From NCBI GenBank assembly GCA_016584495.1, contig WAID01000006.1, positions 2,170,001 to 2,234,000 on the forward strand: a DNA stretch of 64,000 nt, given 5' to 3'. Positions 54,339 through 64,000 of this stretch are shown piece after piece. Positions within the stretch are counted from its first letter, which is position 1. Every line of letters starts with the position of its first letter. The DNA is from Celoporthe dispersa (Eukaryota > Ascomycota > Sordariomycetes > Diaporthales > Cryphonectriaceae). The notes beneath the pieces were generated by a model that worked only from the letters and a program-made list of their open reading frames with translations, searched no databases and was not told the origin of the DNA. The translations under genes and the position numbers were made by a program.

Positions 54339-54367
54339 AAAAAAAAAAAAAAAAAAAAAAAAAAAAA
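54339..54367. repeat. Genomic poly(A) run of 29 bases
   Basis: Immediately follows the TAA of the extension. Longest homopolymer in the window; its length in the read data may be unreliable. Confidence 0.9.
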
Positions 54368-54909
54368 CAAGGACCTGGTTGCGAGAGGAATTAATATATA
54401 CAGTAGTGTGCCCGTAATATGATTTCATTGGCTCTTTTTTAAGCCCGCCAGCCCGCCCAGTTAATCTTCACGGACGAATTCTTTTGAAGGCCAGGAGAGT
54501 CTCAGCGCCGTGCGCATAATGTGCCAAGCCGATCCCTAAGCTGTCGTCGGCCCGGGTAAACGTGTCTGACGAGAAGAATCCTATCCGAGCTCAGGTATAA
54601 GCACTAGTCTGCCTGGACAAGTGGCGGTGTTCTCACTTAGCAGCAGTGAGTGGAGTTTCAGGGGCTGCGGACAGGGCCCTGCAGTGGGCAGTGAGGGACT
54701 CGGCTCTTGTTGAGAAGGATTTTCATCAGGTAGACTGCCGCTATGCAGGCTAGCTAAGACAGAGAGATTCCCAAGAGAAAGAGAGGAGGAGGGAGAGAGA
54801 GATAGGTGCAGATTCTATCACGTCTCCTCATGCCGAGAAAGTTCTTCCTCTACTCTGTCACAGCGTTTGAGGCTTGAAGGGAGTGTAGAGTGGTTGAGGA
54901 CAACCCATC
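54368..54909. other. Upstream region of the first Zn2Cys6 gene
   Basis: About 540 bp including a GA-rich repeat near 54770-54805. No gene seen. Confidence 0.5.
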
Positions 54910-57301
54910 ATGGACCAAGAGACAGGCAGTGGGTCAGATAGACCTGGCCCGCGGAAGCGAACTAAGACTGGGTGTATTACCTGCAGGTTGGTGCTATCTA
55001 ACCCCGAAAAGATCTTTACTGCTTCTCGAACCTCGATATCTTGAGGGAGACAAACAGAAAAGAAAAAAAATAAAGAAAAGAAAGAGTATCCAGCCAAATA
55101 CTAACTGCCACCTTCTTCTCCCAAGGATCCGTCGTGTAAAGTGCGACGAGACAAGACCGAGCTGCAAAAAGTAAGGCCGGCCTCGGCCATTCCGTGATCT
55201 CGAACGTTCACAGCTAACCACAGTCACAACACCAGATGCGCCCATTCCAAGCGGGTATGCGATGGCTACCTGCCCACAACAGAAAAGGACCACCCTCCAG
55301 GCGAGTCCAGGGGCAATGGGCGCAGTACCACTGCGGCCAAACCCGTATCGCGCCGTGCGCTCGCCATCGCCATGCGACAGGTGAACGTGGTGGGCCCAGC
55401 GATGCGCGTGCTGGCGCCGTCGCCGTATCTCGAGGACGACGTCGCCTGCTTCGACTTCTTCCGCCTGCGTCTGACGGCCGTATCGACTGATCCCAGGGGC
55501 TCGTCCCAGGGCGTCAGCGGCTTCTGGAACTGCACGCTGCTGCAGGCTGCGCATCTCGAGCCGGCAGTGTGGCAGGCCGTCGCGGCACTGGGCGCGCTGT
55601 ACCGGAGGTGGGAGGTCGTGTCGGGCGGCGGTGCTGCCGCGGCCTCTGCCTTCTCACGCTCTGCAAAAGAAGAAGAAGAAGAAGAAGAAGAAGTTGTTGT
55701 TGTTGGGGGTCTCGAGCAGCAGTAGTAGCAGCAGCAGCAGCAGCAGTAGCAGCGATGACGCCGACACACCTGTCAACACCCCAGGTAGTAATGGCGGTAG
55801 TATTAGTGATGAGGACAACGACGAACACGACCACGATACCGGTGTGGCGGATCATTGGAACGAACAGTCGGTCCGGCTCGCAGACCAGGCTGGCACCTGT
55901 TACGGCAGCGCCATGAGGCTGGCAAGGTCCATCCGGGACCCGGGTACCATGCTCGTCCTCAGCCTCGCCCTGGCTGCGGCGGCCAACCTCTCTGGGAGAT
56001 GGGTCGACAGCAGCGTGCACTTCCGCGCGGGCAAGGAGATCATAGTTCAGCTCCGGAGCGAGGCACAGGGGAGGCCCATCCGGGACGTGGAGATGCACGC
56101 CGCGGAGAGCCTGGCCAGGCTGGGCGTGCAGTGGCTGTCCCTGGTCGACAGCAGGGCGCCGCCGCCGCGCGATACGGAGGAGGCCTTCTTCACGCTGCCC
56201 TCGTCGTCCTCGTCGTCCTCGGAGCTGGGGCTGTACGGCGCACTCTGGGGTCTGCACCGCGCCCACATCACCATCATCGGGATCCTCGGGCGCGTGCTGG
56301 CCGGGGCGGGAGGAGAGGACCTGGCAAAAGAGCAGCTCATGGGCCTGCAAGCAGCTGGGACGAACAACAGAAACAATAGACCTCACCCTATCTCGTCACC
56401 CACAGAGGCCGAGCTTGCCATCGTCAGGGACCTGGAGGCATGGGAAGAGAACCTTGTGAGCCTCCTCGAGAACATCAACACCTCGTCGGCCCACCATCAC
56501 CACCACCACCACCCAAACCCGCTCGACCTGCTGGCCCTCAAGCTCCTGCACACGGCCATCCGCCTCCTGCTGGCCGCGAACACCATGCGGCCCGACTACA
56601 GCGAGCTGGGCTGGGACGGCTGCCTCGGCTACTTTGAGCGCATCCTCGCGCTGGTGGTCCTCGTCCTGCGCGCCGAGGCCCACAAGAACCCGCTCCTGCA
56701 GTCCGTCATGTCCCTCGACGAGCCGGCCATCAACATCGTCCTCTGGCTCACCGCCCACCGGTGCCGCCACCCCATCCTCCGCCGGCGGGCGCTGGCCCTC
56801 TTGCGCGGGGCGAGGCGGCTGGAGGGCGTGTGGATGAGCACGAGCACCGCAGCCGCGGCGGAGAAACTGATCGAGGTCGAGGAGAGCGGGACGTCGAGGA
56901 GGAGCAACAGCAGCACCACCAGCGCCAAGGTGGAACAAGAACAAGATGACCACAGCGACTTCTTCTCGTCCTCGTCCTCCTCCCTCTCTGACGGCGGCGG
57001 CAGGTGGCCCGTGCTGGAGGCGGCGCTGATCCGGGATATCGAGGCCGAGGACAGCAGCGGGGACCCGCGGTCGTGGCTTGGCCCGCAGTGCGCGCGCCGC
57101 TGGGCGTCCGAGTCCAAGATGGGCTGGGGCGGACTGCCGGGCAACTTTGTGGTGCCGCTGCGGAGGCGTGTCGCGATCCTGGACGTCACGGCCGACTATG
57201 ACCCGCGGGTGGGCAGGTCCAGGGCCGACCTGGTATTGAATTTTGCGGACTGTGGCGTTGATGGGCAGCTGCGGAGGGAGATGCTGTCGGTGTACTTTTG
57301 A
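54910..57301 (+). CDS. Zn2Cys6 transcription factor, about 728 aa
   Basis: Exons 54910-54986, 55126-55170 and 55236-57301. The start gives MDQETGSGSDRPGPRKRTKT followed by the binuclear cluster GCITCRIRRVKCDETRPSCK plus KCAHSKRVCDGY, with spacing C-x2-C-x6-C-x6-C-x2-C-x6-C, spread over three exons. The body contains DDVACFDFFRLRLTAVSTDP, WNCTLLQAAHLEPAVWQAVA and LGALYRRWEV, the pattern of the fungal TF DUF3468-type domain. Low-complexity tracts (Glu8, Ser15, His7) interrupt it. A frame change at the G run 55705-55709 (one base too many) separates the Glu tract from the Ser tract; removing one G gives a single frame to 57301. Target genes unknown; the carboxypeptidase next door is convergent. 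Confidence 0.85.
55674..55760. repeat. GAA and AGC triplet repeats in the Zn2Cys6 gene
   Basis: About eight GAA units code for Glu and are followed by GTT units (Val) and a stretch of AGC/AGT units coding for Ser. Triplet tracts flanking the apparent frame break. Confidence 0.8.
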
Positions 57302-57876
57302 GTCTCTTCACAGCGCAATTAAATTTTGACGTTATACTCTGCGTCGTTTGTATTCCTGAGCATTTTTTTGCTTTGGATTTACCATAGATCTTAGTCCAAC
57401 ACTCCCTCCACCTGGGTCTGTTGGCCAGAAGGTCTCTTTGTGGTAGTTTCAGCTTGGATGAAGTCGTTGCCAGATGAGATGGACTGGCCTCAAGAGCAAA
57501 AGTCTACAGCTGGCAGAGATCAATACACTGGCAATAAAAATACACATGTGAGAATGTTGGGAGCGAAGAGAAAGTCCGTTGTCAACGGAGATTGTAAGTG
57601 ATTAATCTTGTCTTTATCAAAATAAGTCGTCATGTTGGTAAGCAGAATTAAGACACCATTAGCACATCTAGTAAAACAGAACCACACCAGGTCCGCACCG
57701 TGCAATTAGTTGTTCTTCGTCCCTCAAGTGGAAGCTCAGATCCACCCAAAGGCACAAGCACCCCTCGATTCCTCAAAGTTGCCTTCCATCCTCAGGACCT
57801 AACCGCTCCGGACACACCATCTGTTTCACCACCTTTCCTGCCTTCTCTTCCCCGCTCTCCTCCAGAGCCGTCCCGA
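57302..57876. other. Convergent 3' flanks, no gene
   Basis: Between the stops of the Zn2Cys6 and carboxypeptidase genes. Moderately A/T-rich, nothing recognisable. Confidence 0.5.
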
Positions 57877-60409
57877 TCACCACCTCCTCGCAGCCGCAGT
57901 CGCAGTAGCGGTGGCGGCTACCGTCGTCGGGTTCCCGCTCGTGGCGTAAAAGACACCCGCGGGGCTCACGACCTGCCAGTCCACAACAACAGCGGTCCCT
58001 GCCTCCAGCGCGGCGCGCTGCTCGTCCGTACACGACGAGGGGTCGCTGGCGAGGTACCAGCCACACTGCGGCGCGGCCACGACGGGCGGGAGGACGGCGT
58101 TGGTGACGTTGAGTGTGCTCAGGGGCCCGCGGGTGCTGTAGTCCGCCCTGCTGCCGCTACTGCTGCCGCCTGCGCCACCGCTCTTGGACGAGCACCCCTT
58201 GGAGGAGCCGGAGGAGGAAGCGTTGGCTGCTTCTCCTCCCAGAACGTCAATCTCGCCCGTCGCGACGTCTCGCCCCAGCACCGCGCGCTCAAAGATGCGC
58301 AGGACAGTCTCGGGCTGGTAGTCGGCGACGGCATGGCCGGCCTGGAATACGCGCGAGAAGGACACGCGGTCGTGTTGCCGGACGAGACCGCCCTGGTAGC
58401 TCGCGTTGGTAGTGATGGGGGCGTAGCCTGCACTGCGGAAGGATTCGGCTCCTGGATAATTCATCGAGAGGGACACGTTCTCGACGCCCATCCCTTTTTT
58501 TTTGTGTGTGTCTTCTTGTCAGCCTCTCCTTCGCCTCCCTGTGTATGACCTTTCGGGGAAAGGAGCCAGCCTTACAGTTACATTGATAGTCCCGGTCGCC
58601 GTAGACGAATGCGATTCCGATGCCCGCCTCGAGGATGTACTCCAGCGTGCCGTATGTCGGGATCATCGGGTCGCCTGTCACACCAAACATGTTCACGGCG
58701 CTGGCACCTGCGCTCTCGGTAAAGTTGACGGGCACGCCAAGGGCCTCCTGCACCCAGCGCTGGTTGTAGAACGCGGCGACGGTTCCGATGATGGGGAAAT
58801 CGCCTGGCATCGGAAGGGCGAGGTCAAACACGGATCTCTGGTGGTTGCTCCAGGTCAGTCCTCGCTGCGTTGCTGGGTCTTGTTTTTACCCTTTCCTCCA
58901 TCTCGACAGGGAAGAAGGAGGGAAGAGAAAGGTAGGCTTCAGCTTACGTTCGAGCTGAGATACACCTCCTCCATCCCGGTAAAGCAGTTCTCGGTGGCAT
59001 TCACACACAGCGCGTTCACATCATCCACGGCACCAGTCCCGTCCGGGTCCAGCTCGGCCGCTGCATCACGGCACGACTGGATGAGCCCATAGCACTCGTC
59101 CACGACCTCGGCGAGCTCATCATAGTACTCATCCGGGATTACCTTGATGCCGTAGGTGTTGTTGAACATCATGGTCGGGAAGGACGATAACTGGCTCTCG
59201 ACGTCGATGCAGCCGTTGTTGGTGCCCAGCGTGCCAAGGGACAGACTGATTGGGGTTTCAATGCCGTCGGTGATCGCGTAGGTTCCATTGGCGATGCGAT
59301 CATTCTGCTGCTGGATGTAGGCCACTGAAGCGGGACCAAAGAAACCAGAGTACTGCGTAGCCAGGTTAGCATTGTTTATGTCTTATCCTCTCCATCTCGA
59401 CAGACACAAGCGCAGCAGAGATGACCATGCTTACCGAGTAGGACCAGAGATTGATCTCGGTATTATTAGTATTCCACTCGGGAAACCTGGCCGCCCTCGT
59501 CGTCAGCACCCATCCCGTCACGCGCGCGGCCGGCTTTGATAGCTTAGTAGCACCAGGGAAGGGAGAAGAGGAAGGAAAACAACGCACTCCTGAAACCAGA
59601 CCTGCGAGAGCTGAAACATCTGCCGAGCAACCTGAAGCGTGGTATTCGCCGTCCTGCTCTCGTCCTGGCTTCCCATAGTCGCCGCCGCCGTCGTGCTGTT
59701 GCGCACCACGTCCGCCTCCGTCCCAGGCGCGAACAGACCCGAGACAACGTCAAACGTGCCGTTCTGCACCTCCGTGTAGGAGAAGCCCGTCTGTACCGGC
59801 ATGTCGACGTAAAGCATGTTGACTTGGCCGTTGAGCGACCACGGGTTGAGCGTGGTGCCGTTGCTGTCCGCATCGACGGTGCAGGGAAAGCCGGCGCCAC
59901 CGCCGAGGAAGGACGTGCCGGGGCCGCCGGGCATCCAGATCGTGGTTGGGGCCTGGTCGGCATTGGTGCGGGATTCTGTGGGAGTTGTCAGCACTTTGTG
60001 CTGGGGGAGTGGACCATGTAGGAGGGTAGCCAGTCGATCGGCCGGCTTGGAAGAAACAGACCAAAGTACCAGAAGAATATGCTTGCGTTGTAGGTGTCGT
60101 CGACGGGGAGCGTCACGTAGCCGCTGTAGCTCTTTACTCCAGGCGTGGTGTCACAGATACCCGTCTGTGTGTGGAGAGAGGATAGAGCGTATCAGCGGGT
60201 TGCCATCTACTAAGCCATGGCCGCTGGCCATATCAACACGGTGGAATGGGGTTTCTCACCTCTTTGTAGGAAAGTGATGCCCCAGGGAGGACACTGGACT
60301 CCTTGAAGACGACATCGCGAGGCTCCGGAATAAACGTCTGCGCGGTGCACAGAGACTGGCAAAGGGCGGCTAGAGCGGCTGCCCGTATGGTCCAATGTAT
60401 CGGCGCCAT
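57877..60409 (-). CDS. Secreted serine carboxypeptidase (family S10), multi-exon
   Basis: Start MAPIHWTIRAAALAALCQSL, a signal peptide ending near CTAQ. Exons in order encode FIPEPRDVVFKESSVLPGAS, TGICDTTPGVKSYSGYVTLP with SIFFWYF, TIWMPGGPGTSFLGG (oxyanion-hole region) and VNMLYVDMPVQTGFSYTEV, then INLWSYS joined by an intron to YSGFFGPASVAY. Next are a Cys-rich middle (CIDVE, CYGLIQSC, CFTGMEEVYLSSN), FVYGDRDYQCN (Asp) and QAGHAVADYQPETVL (His). The triad Ser-Asp-His is complete. The family motif GESYGG reads S-Y-S-Y-S-G here, keeping the catalytic Ser but not its flanking Gly. About ten NxS/T sequons fit secretion. It has a Ser/Gly-rich C-terminal extension of ~150 residues with a Cys pair. 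Removes C-terminal residues from peptides in vacuole or outside the cell. Confidence 0.88.
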
Positions 60410-61135
60410 TGTTGTGGCTCTGGGTATTAATGTGATATTATATGGGACCACGAGGAGGGTGAGAGGTGGGAGGTGGCAGGTGATGGCGAGATCCTGTCGA
60501 CTTGGGCGCCAAACAAGACATGCAGCCCTCGTCTTAAGTATTGTTGAGGACTTGAACCTCCAACATACTGGCGGCAGGAACTGCTGTGTCCCATCGTACG
60601 AACCACTTTAAGCTCAGCTCGAGGACCACCAGCTACCGGCTGAGCCTCCTTCGATTAAAAAGAAAAAACAAGCAAGGATCGTCAGCCTTGCAAGGCCGCC
60701 GAGAGCTTGGCGAGCAGTCCAACGAAAAGCGTCCATCTCTCAAAAGGACAACATATACTGCAAGTGGATATCCACGACCTTGGCAGCCTAGACGTCTTAT
60801 TATACAGTCTTGTAGGTTCTCGAACCTCAGAGACTCTCTTTGCAACGGGAAGGATCAGAACCGTGGACACCGCACTGCCATCCTGCAGCCTAGCCTCGTG
60901 CAAGCCTAGTCTGGCTGAGAAGGCATTTTGGCGAACGGGCCAATCGGGAGACGACCACAACTCAGGGTGGACACGACCCACCACAAGATGAAGAAGGGCG
61001 GGCGGAGACGCGTTGCTTTCACAGTGGACTCGCAGGATATAAACAGATGTCTGTGGGTATGTGCTTTTGTATATTGCTTGCTGCGGTGTGGTGTAGAAGT
61101 CCACATATATCCCGTGAGCATACGTCGTTGTTGTA
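60410..61135. other. Intergenic region, no gene supported
   Basis: Promoter of the carboxypeptidase on the left and 3' flank of the second Zn2Cys6 gene on the right. Overlapping short ORFs only. Confidence 0.5.
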
Positions 61136-63687
61136 CTACATGATTCCTTCAAAGAGCGACCAATACGCCGCATCCACACCCTGTAGCGCCCAGTCCTCGG
61201 CCCCGGCCATGAAGTCCGGCTCTGCGCCCAAGTTCGGCCCAGCGCCAAAGGGCACCTGATTGTCATATTGCGCAAATTGCATGAAGCCGATGTCTGAAAA
61301 TGACTGCTGAGACGCCTCGAGTGATGCGGAGACCTGCTGCTGGGTGGGAGAGAGCGCCATCCTGTCCAGTGCACTGGTCGCGGAAGAGGGGTGGCGGCGG
61401 TGGCCGTGCCAGTCCGCGGGGGATGAGGACACAGTGCTTCCGGGTATCTTGATGTTAATCGAGCCCAGGTAGGGTATATTGAAATGTAGGTCCCTGACGG
61501 CCTCTGGGCTCCGTGCATCCGCTTCCGTGGGTCCCTGAAGGGCTGCAGCCGCCTTCTGGATGATGGGAGCCAGCTGCTCAGTGATGCCCACTGCCTCTTT
61601 GCTGAGCCGGTCCCCATTCACACGCGCGACATGCTCCATCCGCCTCCTGGTCATCTCGATCAGCTCGCTGTCCTCCCTGAGCCTGGATCGCACCCAAGTC
61701 TCGGTCCTTCGTCTGCCCAGATATGAGAGGCACAAGGTCATCGCTGCGATGAGACCGGCGTAGTCGACCCGCCTACAGCTGTAGGCCGACACATTATGGG
61801 TGCGAAACGAGAAGAACCGAGAGAGCAGGTCGCGTGCGGTCGCCACACAGGTCGTCTTGGAATAGTCGTACCGTGGGGACGCGAGATCTCGGAGCATATA
61901 GGGCACGTGGAGCAGGAGGACTAGGGTGAAATGATGAATCTGGGAAAGGACTGTTGCCGTCGCATTCCAAAGTGCCCCCTGAGAGGCGAAAGGGTCGAGG
62001 CGTGGCTCGTCCCACCAGCCGGGAGGCATTGCGCTCGCCGCGGCCTCGAGCTCGAGGTCGATGTCCTGGGTGAGCGCATAGATGCTCTGGTGTCGGCCCG
62101 GGTCCCTCTGATGGCTGTCATTCCGCTCGGTGATGCGCGCAGATATGAGGCTGTGTGCCTTCTCGAGTCGGTCGATGGGAGTATCCATCTCTGATGCCTG
62201 TTCTGAGCCGAAGTCGCTGCCCCGGCTGCCGACTGAGAGGCCGAGGAGTAGGGACAGGTACCGATCCCAGTAAACGACTTTGAACCACAGCACATGGGGG
62301 GATGTTCTACGTGCTGGGTTGGCGCCCGGATCGCAAGACCTGAACGCAGCTGTGTGCTTCTTATCAAGCCCCATCATCTGGGCAAGGCCCAGGGCCCGGC
62401 GCGCGGTGATCCAGGCTCTGCGCAGGTTGCCGCAGTTGGCTTGGTAACTACTCTGCAGGAGGAGGCACTCTATGCCTTCAGCATACCCCATCAGCTCATC
62501 GTTCGACGTGACGAGCGTCGCCCCGTTGGACAGTCGGCTCATCAGCTCGGTGATGGGGGCACCTATCCCGAGCGAATCCCAGTCGAAGGCGGGCGGGAGC
62601 TGCTGGATGCATATGAGAATCTGTAGGGCCCTCTTGGCGAGGATGAGCGCGTGGGCAGTGACGGGAGGGCTGACCGCGAGGGAAGCTGTCGTCTCCGCCC
62701 TGCCTGCGCACCTCTCGGCATCGCTATAGCACATGGACACGGCGTAGAGCGCACCTGGGCTGGCCGAGATGATCGCCTCGACGACTGACTGCGGCGGCAC
62801 GATGCTCCGCAGCGAGTTGCAGACCCAGAAGTGCTGGTTCAGAGGCGGCAGGAGCTGGGGTCCGGCACTTGTCGCCGGCCTCGAAGCCGGCCCCTGGCTC
62901 GCTGCAGTAGTCGGAAGGGTAGGGGTAGAGGACTCGATGGACGTCATGGCAGGCGTTGGGATATGTCCAGACTCTGAAGGCCCCCGTCGGTGGACAGACT
63001 CGTGGCGCATGGCTAAAAGGGCGGCGATGGGCCCTTCACTCGCTGCTGACGTCTCGAGCACGTCGACGGACGAGGCCCTGCGCCCAGCTACGGGCGCCTC
63101 GTGGGACGACGACGCCGCCGAATGGCTACGCCGTGCCTGCTGCTGGCTATGGCCTGGAGCTGGGCCCGACGCACCCGCGTCATCCGGGACGATCTTGTCG
63201 ACGATGCGCTCCATCATCTGCTCGAGACGGTCGAGGCGCCTGGCCAGAGGCGGGTCTGATTTCTGGCCCGGCTCGGGGGCGTTTTCGTCGTCATATTCCT
63301 GGCTGCGACAGATGGTCCCTCGCTGCTTGCACCCGATGCACACGGCATCGTCTGGGGCGTCGAACTGACATTTGATCTTCCGCCTTCTGCCTGTCGATAC
63401 TTATCAGATACTTTGATCTTGGTAGGAGGGAGTCGTTGTAGTTGTAGTAGTAATAGTAATAATAATAGTAATAGTAGTAGAAGAAAAGAGTAGGGGGAAA
63501 TGGGTCTGGTGGTGGTGGTGGAGGAGGAGGAGGAGGAGGAAGAGGAGTCGCGTGAGTAGGTGTGTGTATGTGTGTGTGTGTGTCTGGATTAGATAGGGGG
63601 CTTACATTCCCAGCAGCTCCGGGTACCCTTCCTGACCTTCCGTCGCTTTGCAGGTGGTTCTGAGCCCTCCGCGCGACGATCAGACAT
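61136..63687 (-). CDS. Zn2Cys6 transcription factor with fungal_trans domain, 778 aa
   Basis: Exons 63687-63606 and 63390-61136. The intron (63391-63605) splits the zinc cluster: MSDRRAEGSEPPAKRRKVRK, then RSCWEC joined to RRRKIKCQFDAPDDAVCIGC and KQRGTICRSQEY. Spacing C-x2-C-x6-C-x9-C-x2-C-x6-C. A coiled-coil LARRLDRLEQMMERIVDKIV follows, typical of the dimerisation element. The middle homology region includes LGLAQMMGLDKKHTAAFRSC, RRTSPHVLWFKVVYWDRYLS and LLLGLSVGSRGSDFG, matching PF04082. The C-terminal part is Ser/Gln-rich, a possible activation domain. The regulon is unknown; no catabolic cluster is adjacent. Confidence 0.9.
63431..63585. repeat. Microsatellites within the zinc-cluster intron
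   Basis: Successive tracts of GTA/ATA-type triplets (about 63437-63480), GGT and GGA triplets (63510-63545) and GT dinucleotides (63558-63582), all inside intron 63391-63605. Confidence 0.85.
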
Positions 63688-64000
63688 GTGTCTTTGCGAG
63701 TGCCCGGCGTTCGGCCGAAGTCCGGACGAGCGACGGCTCCGAAGGTTGGCGCGTTAAAGGAGGGCGGTCGGGGAGGGGTGCAGGATGGTGTGTGGAACGG
63801 CCAACACCGGTCTCTTTCTTGGGTTAAGAAGTGGATGGCTCTCTCTTTCTCTCTCTCTTCCCGGTGATACAATGCTGGAGGGGGGAGGAAAGGGCGCAAA
63901 GTTCAGCCTTTCAACGAAAAAGCTGGAGGGGTCTCTGTGGGCCTTGGGTTCGTCAGCTCCCCTGGTGCCGTCCGTACGCCGCCGTGAGACCGGTTCCCGA
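63688..64000. other. Upstream region of the second Zn2Cys6 gene, right window edge
   Basis: Includes a CT-rich stretch at 63838-63862. No gene start seen before the window ends. Confidence 0.5.

Noticed and set aside
60682..61617. 311-codon minus-strand ORF
   Set aside because: Its right half overlaps the zinc-cluster gene in another frame, and the rest has no protein-like features.
1..64000. tRNA genes, CRISPR arrays, LTRs or terminal inverted repeats
   Set aside because: No T-loop GTTCGAATC-type box in a cloverleaf context, no spaced repeat array and no paired termini seen by eye.

Overview
The window is genomic DNA of a filamentous ascomycete (Pezizomycotina, probably Sordariomycetes). 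Genes are separated by roughly 0.1-2 kb, are split by short introns (about 50-140 nt, GT-AG with two GC-AG cases), and include fungal-only families (Zn2Cys6 regulators, CorA-like/NLR proteins, CIA84). I reconstructed splice sites by eye; for most genes the exon lengths sum to an intact frame, sometimes only after allowing single-base indels that I list.

Left edge to 3.6 kb: a mitochondrial Met-tRNA formyltransferase (FMT1, cut by the window edge), an A/T-rich spacer and a decayed protein-kinase relic. 3.6-16.8 kb is an accessory immunity-like cluster: a Rad5/Rad16-type SNF2 ATPase, a very large NLR-type protein (kinase - NACHT - C2H2 - ankyrin), a small unknown ORF and a CorA-like two-helix membrane protein. 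17.4-19.0 kb holds an acidic orphan protein.

20-32 kb is a conserved housekeeping block: IMP3 and mitochondrial ribosomal bS18m (divergent, sharing about 270 bp), the complex I assembly PPR protein CIA84, a coiled-coil protein, a UBR7/Mlo2-type N-recognin, and MCM2 preceded by two perfect MCB boxes. 33-41 kb carries a cytosolic GH3 beta-glucosidase with a PA14 insert, a fatty aldehyde dehydrogenase and a polytopic membrane protein.

41-48 kb is A/T-rich accessory DNA containing a trypsin-fold protease and a secreted protein made of Kex2-cleavable tandem repeats (KEP type). 49-64 kb carries an MFS transporter, an AIFM3-like Rieske/FAD oxidoreductase with a possible alternative membrane-anchored tail, a Zn2Cys6 factor, a secreted serine carboxypeptidase and a second Zn2Cys6/fungal_trans factor.

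Several ORFs are broken only by one-base length changes, most of them in G/C runs. I read these mainly as sequence errors, and coordinates of affected genes assume so. The most interesting items are the kinase-NACHT protein and its neighbours, the KEP gene, the protease in its A/T-rich island, and the AIFM3-like C-terminal extension.
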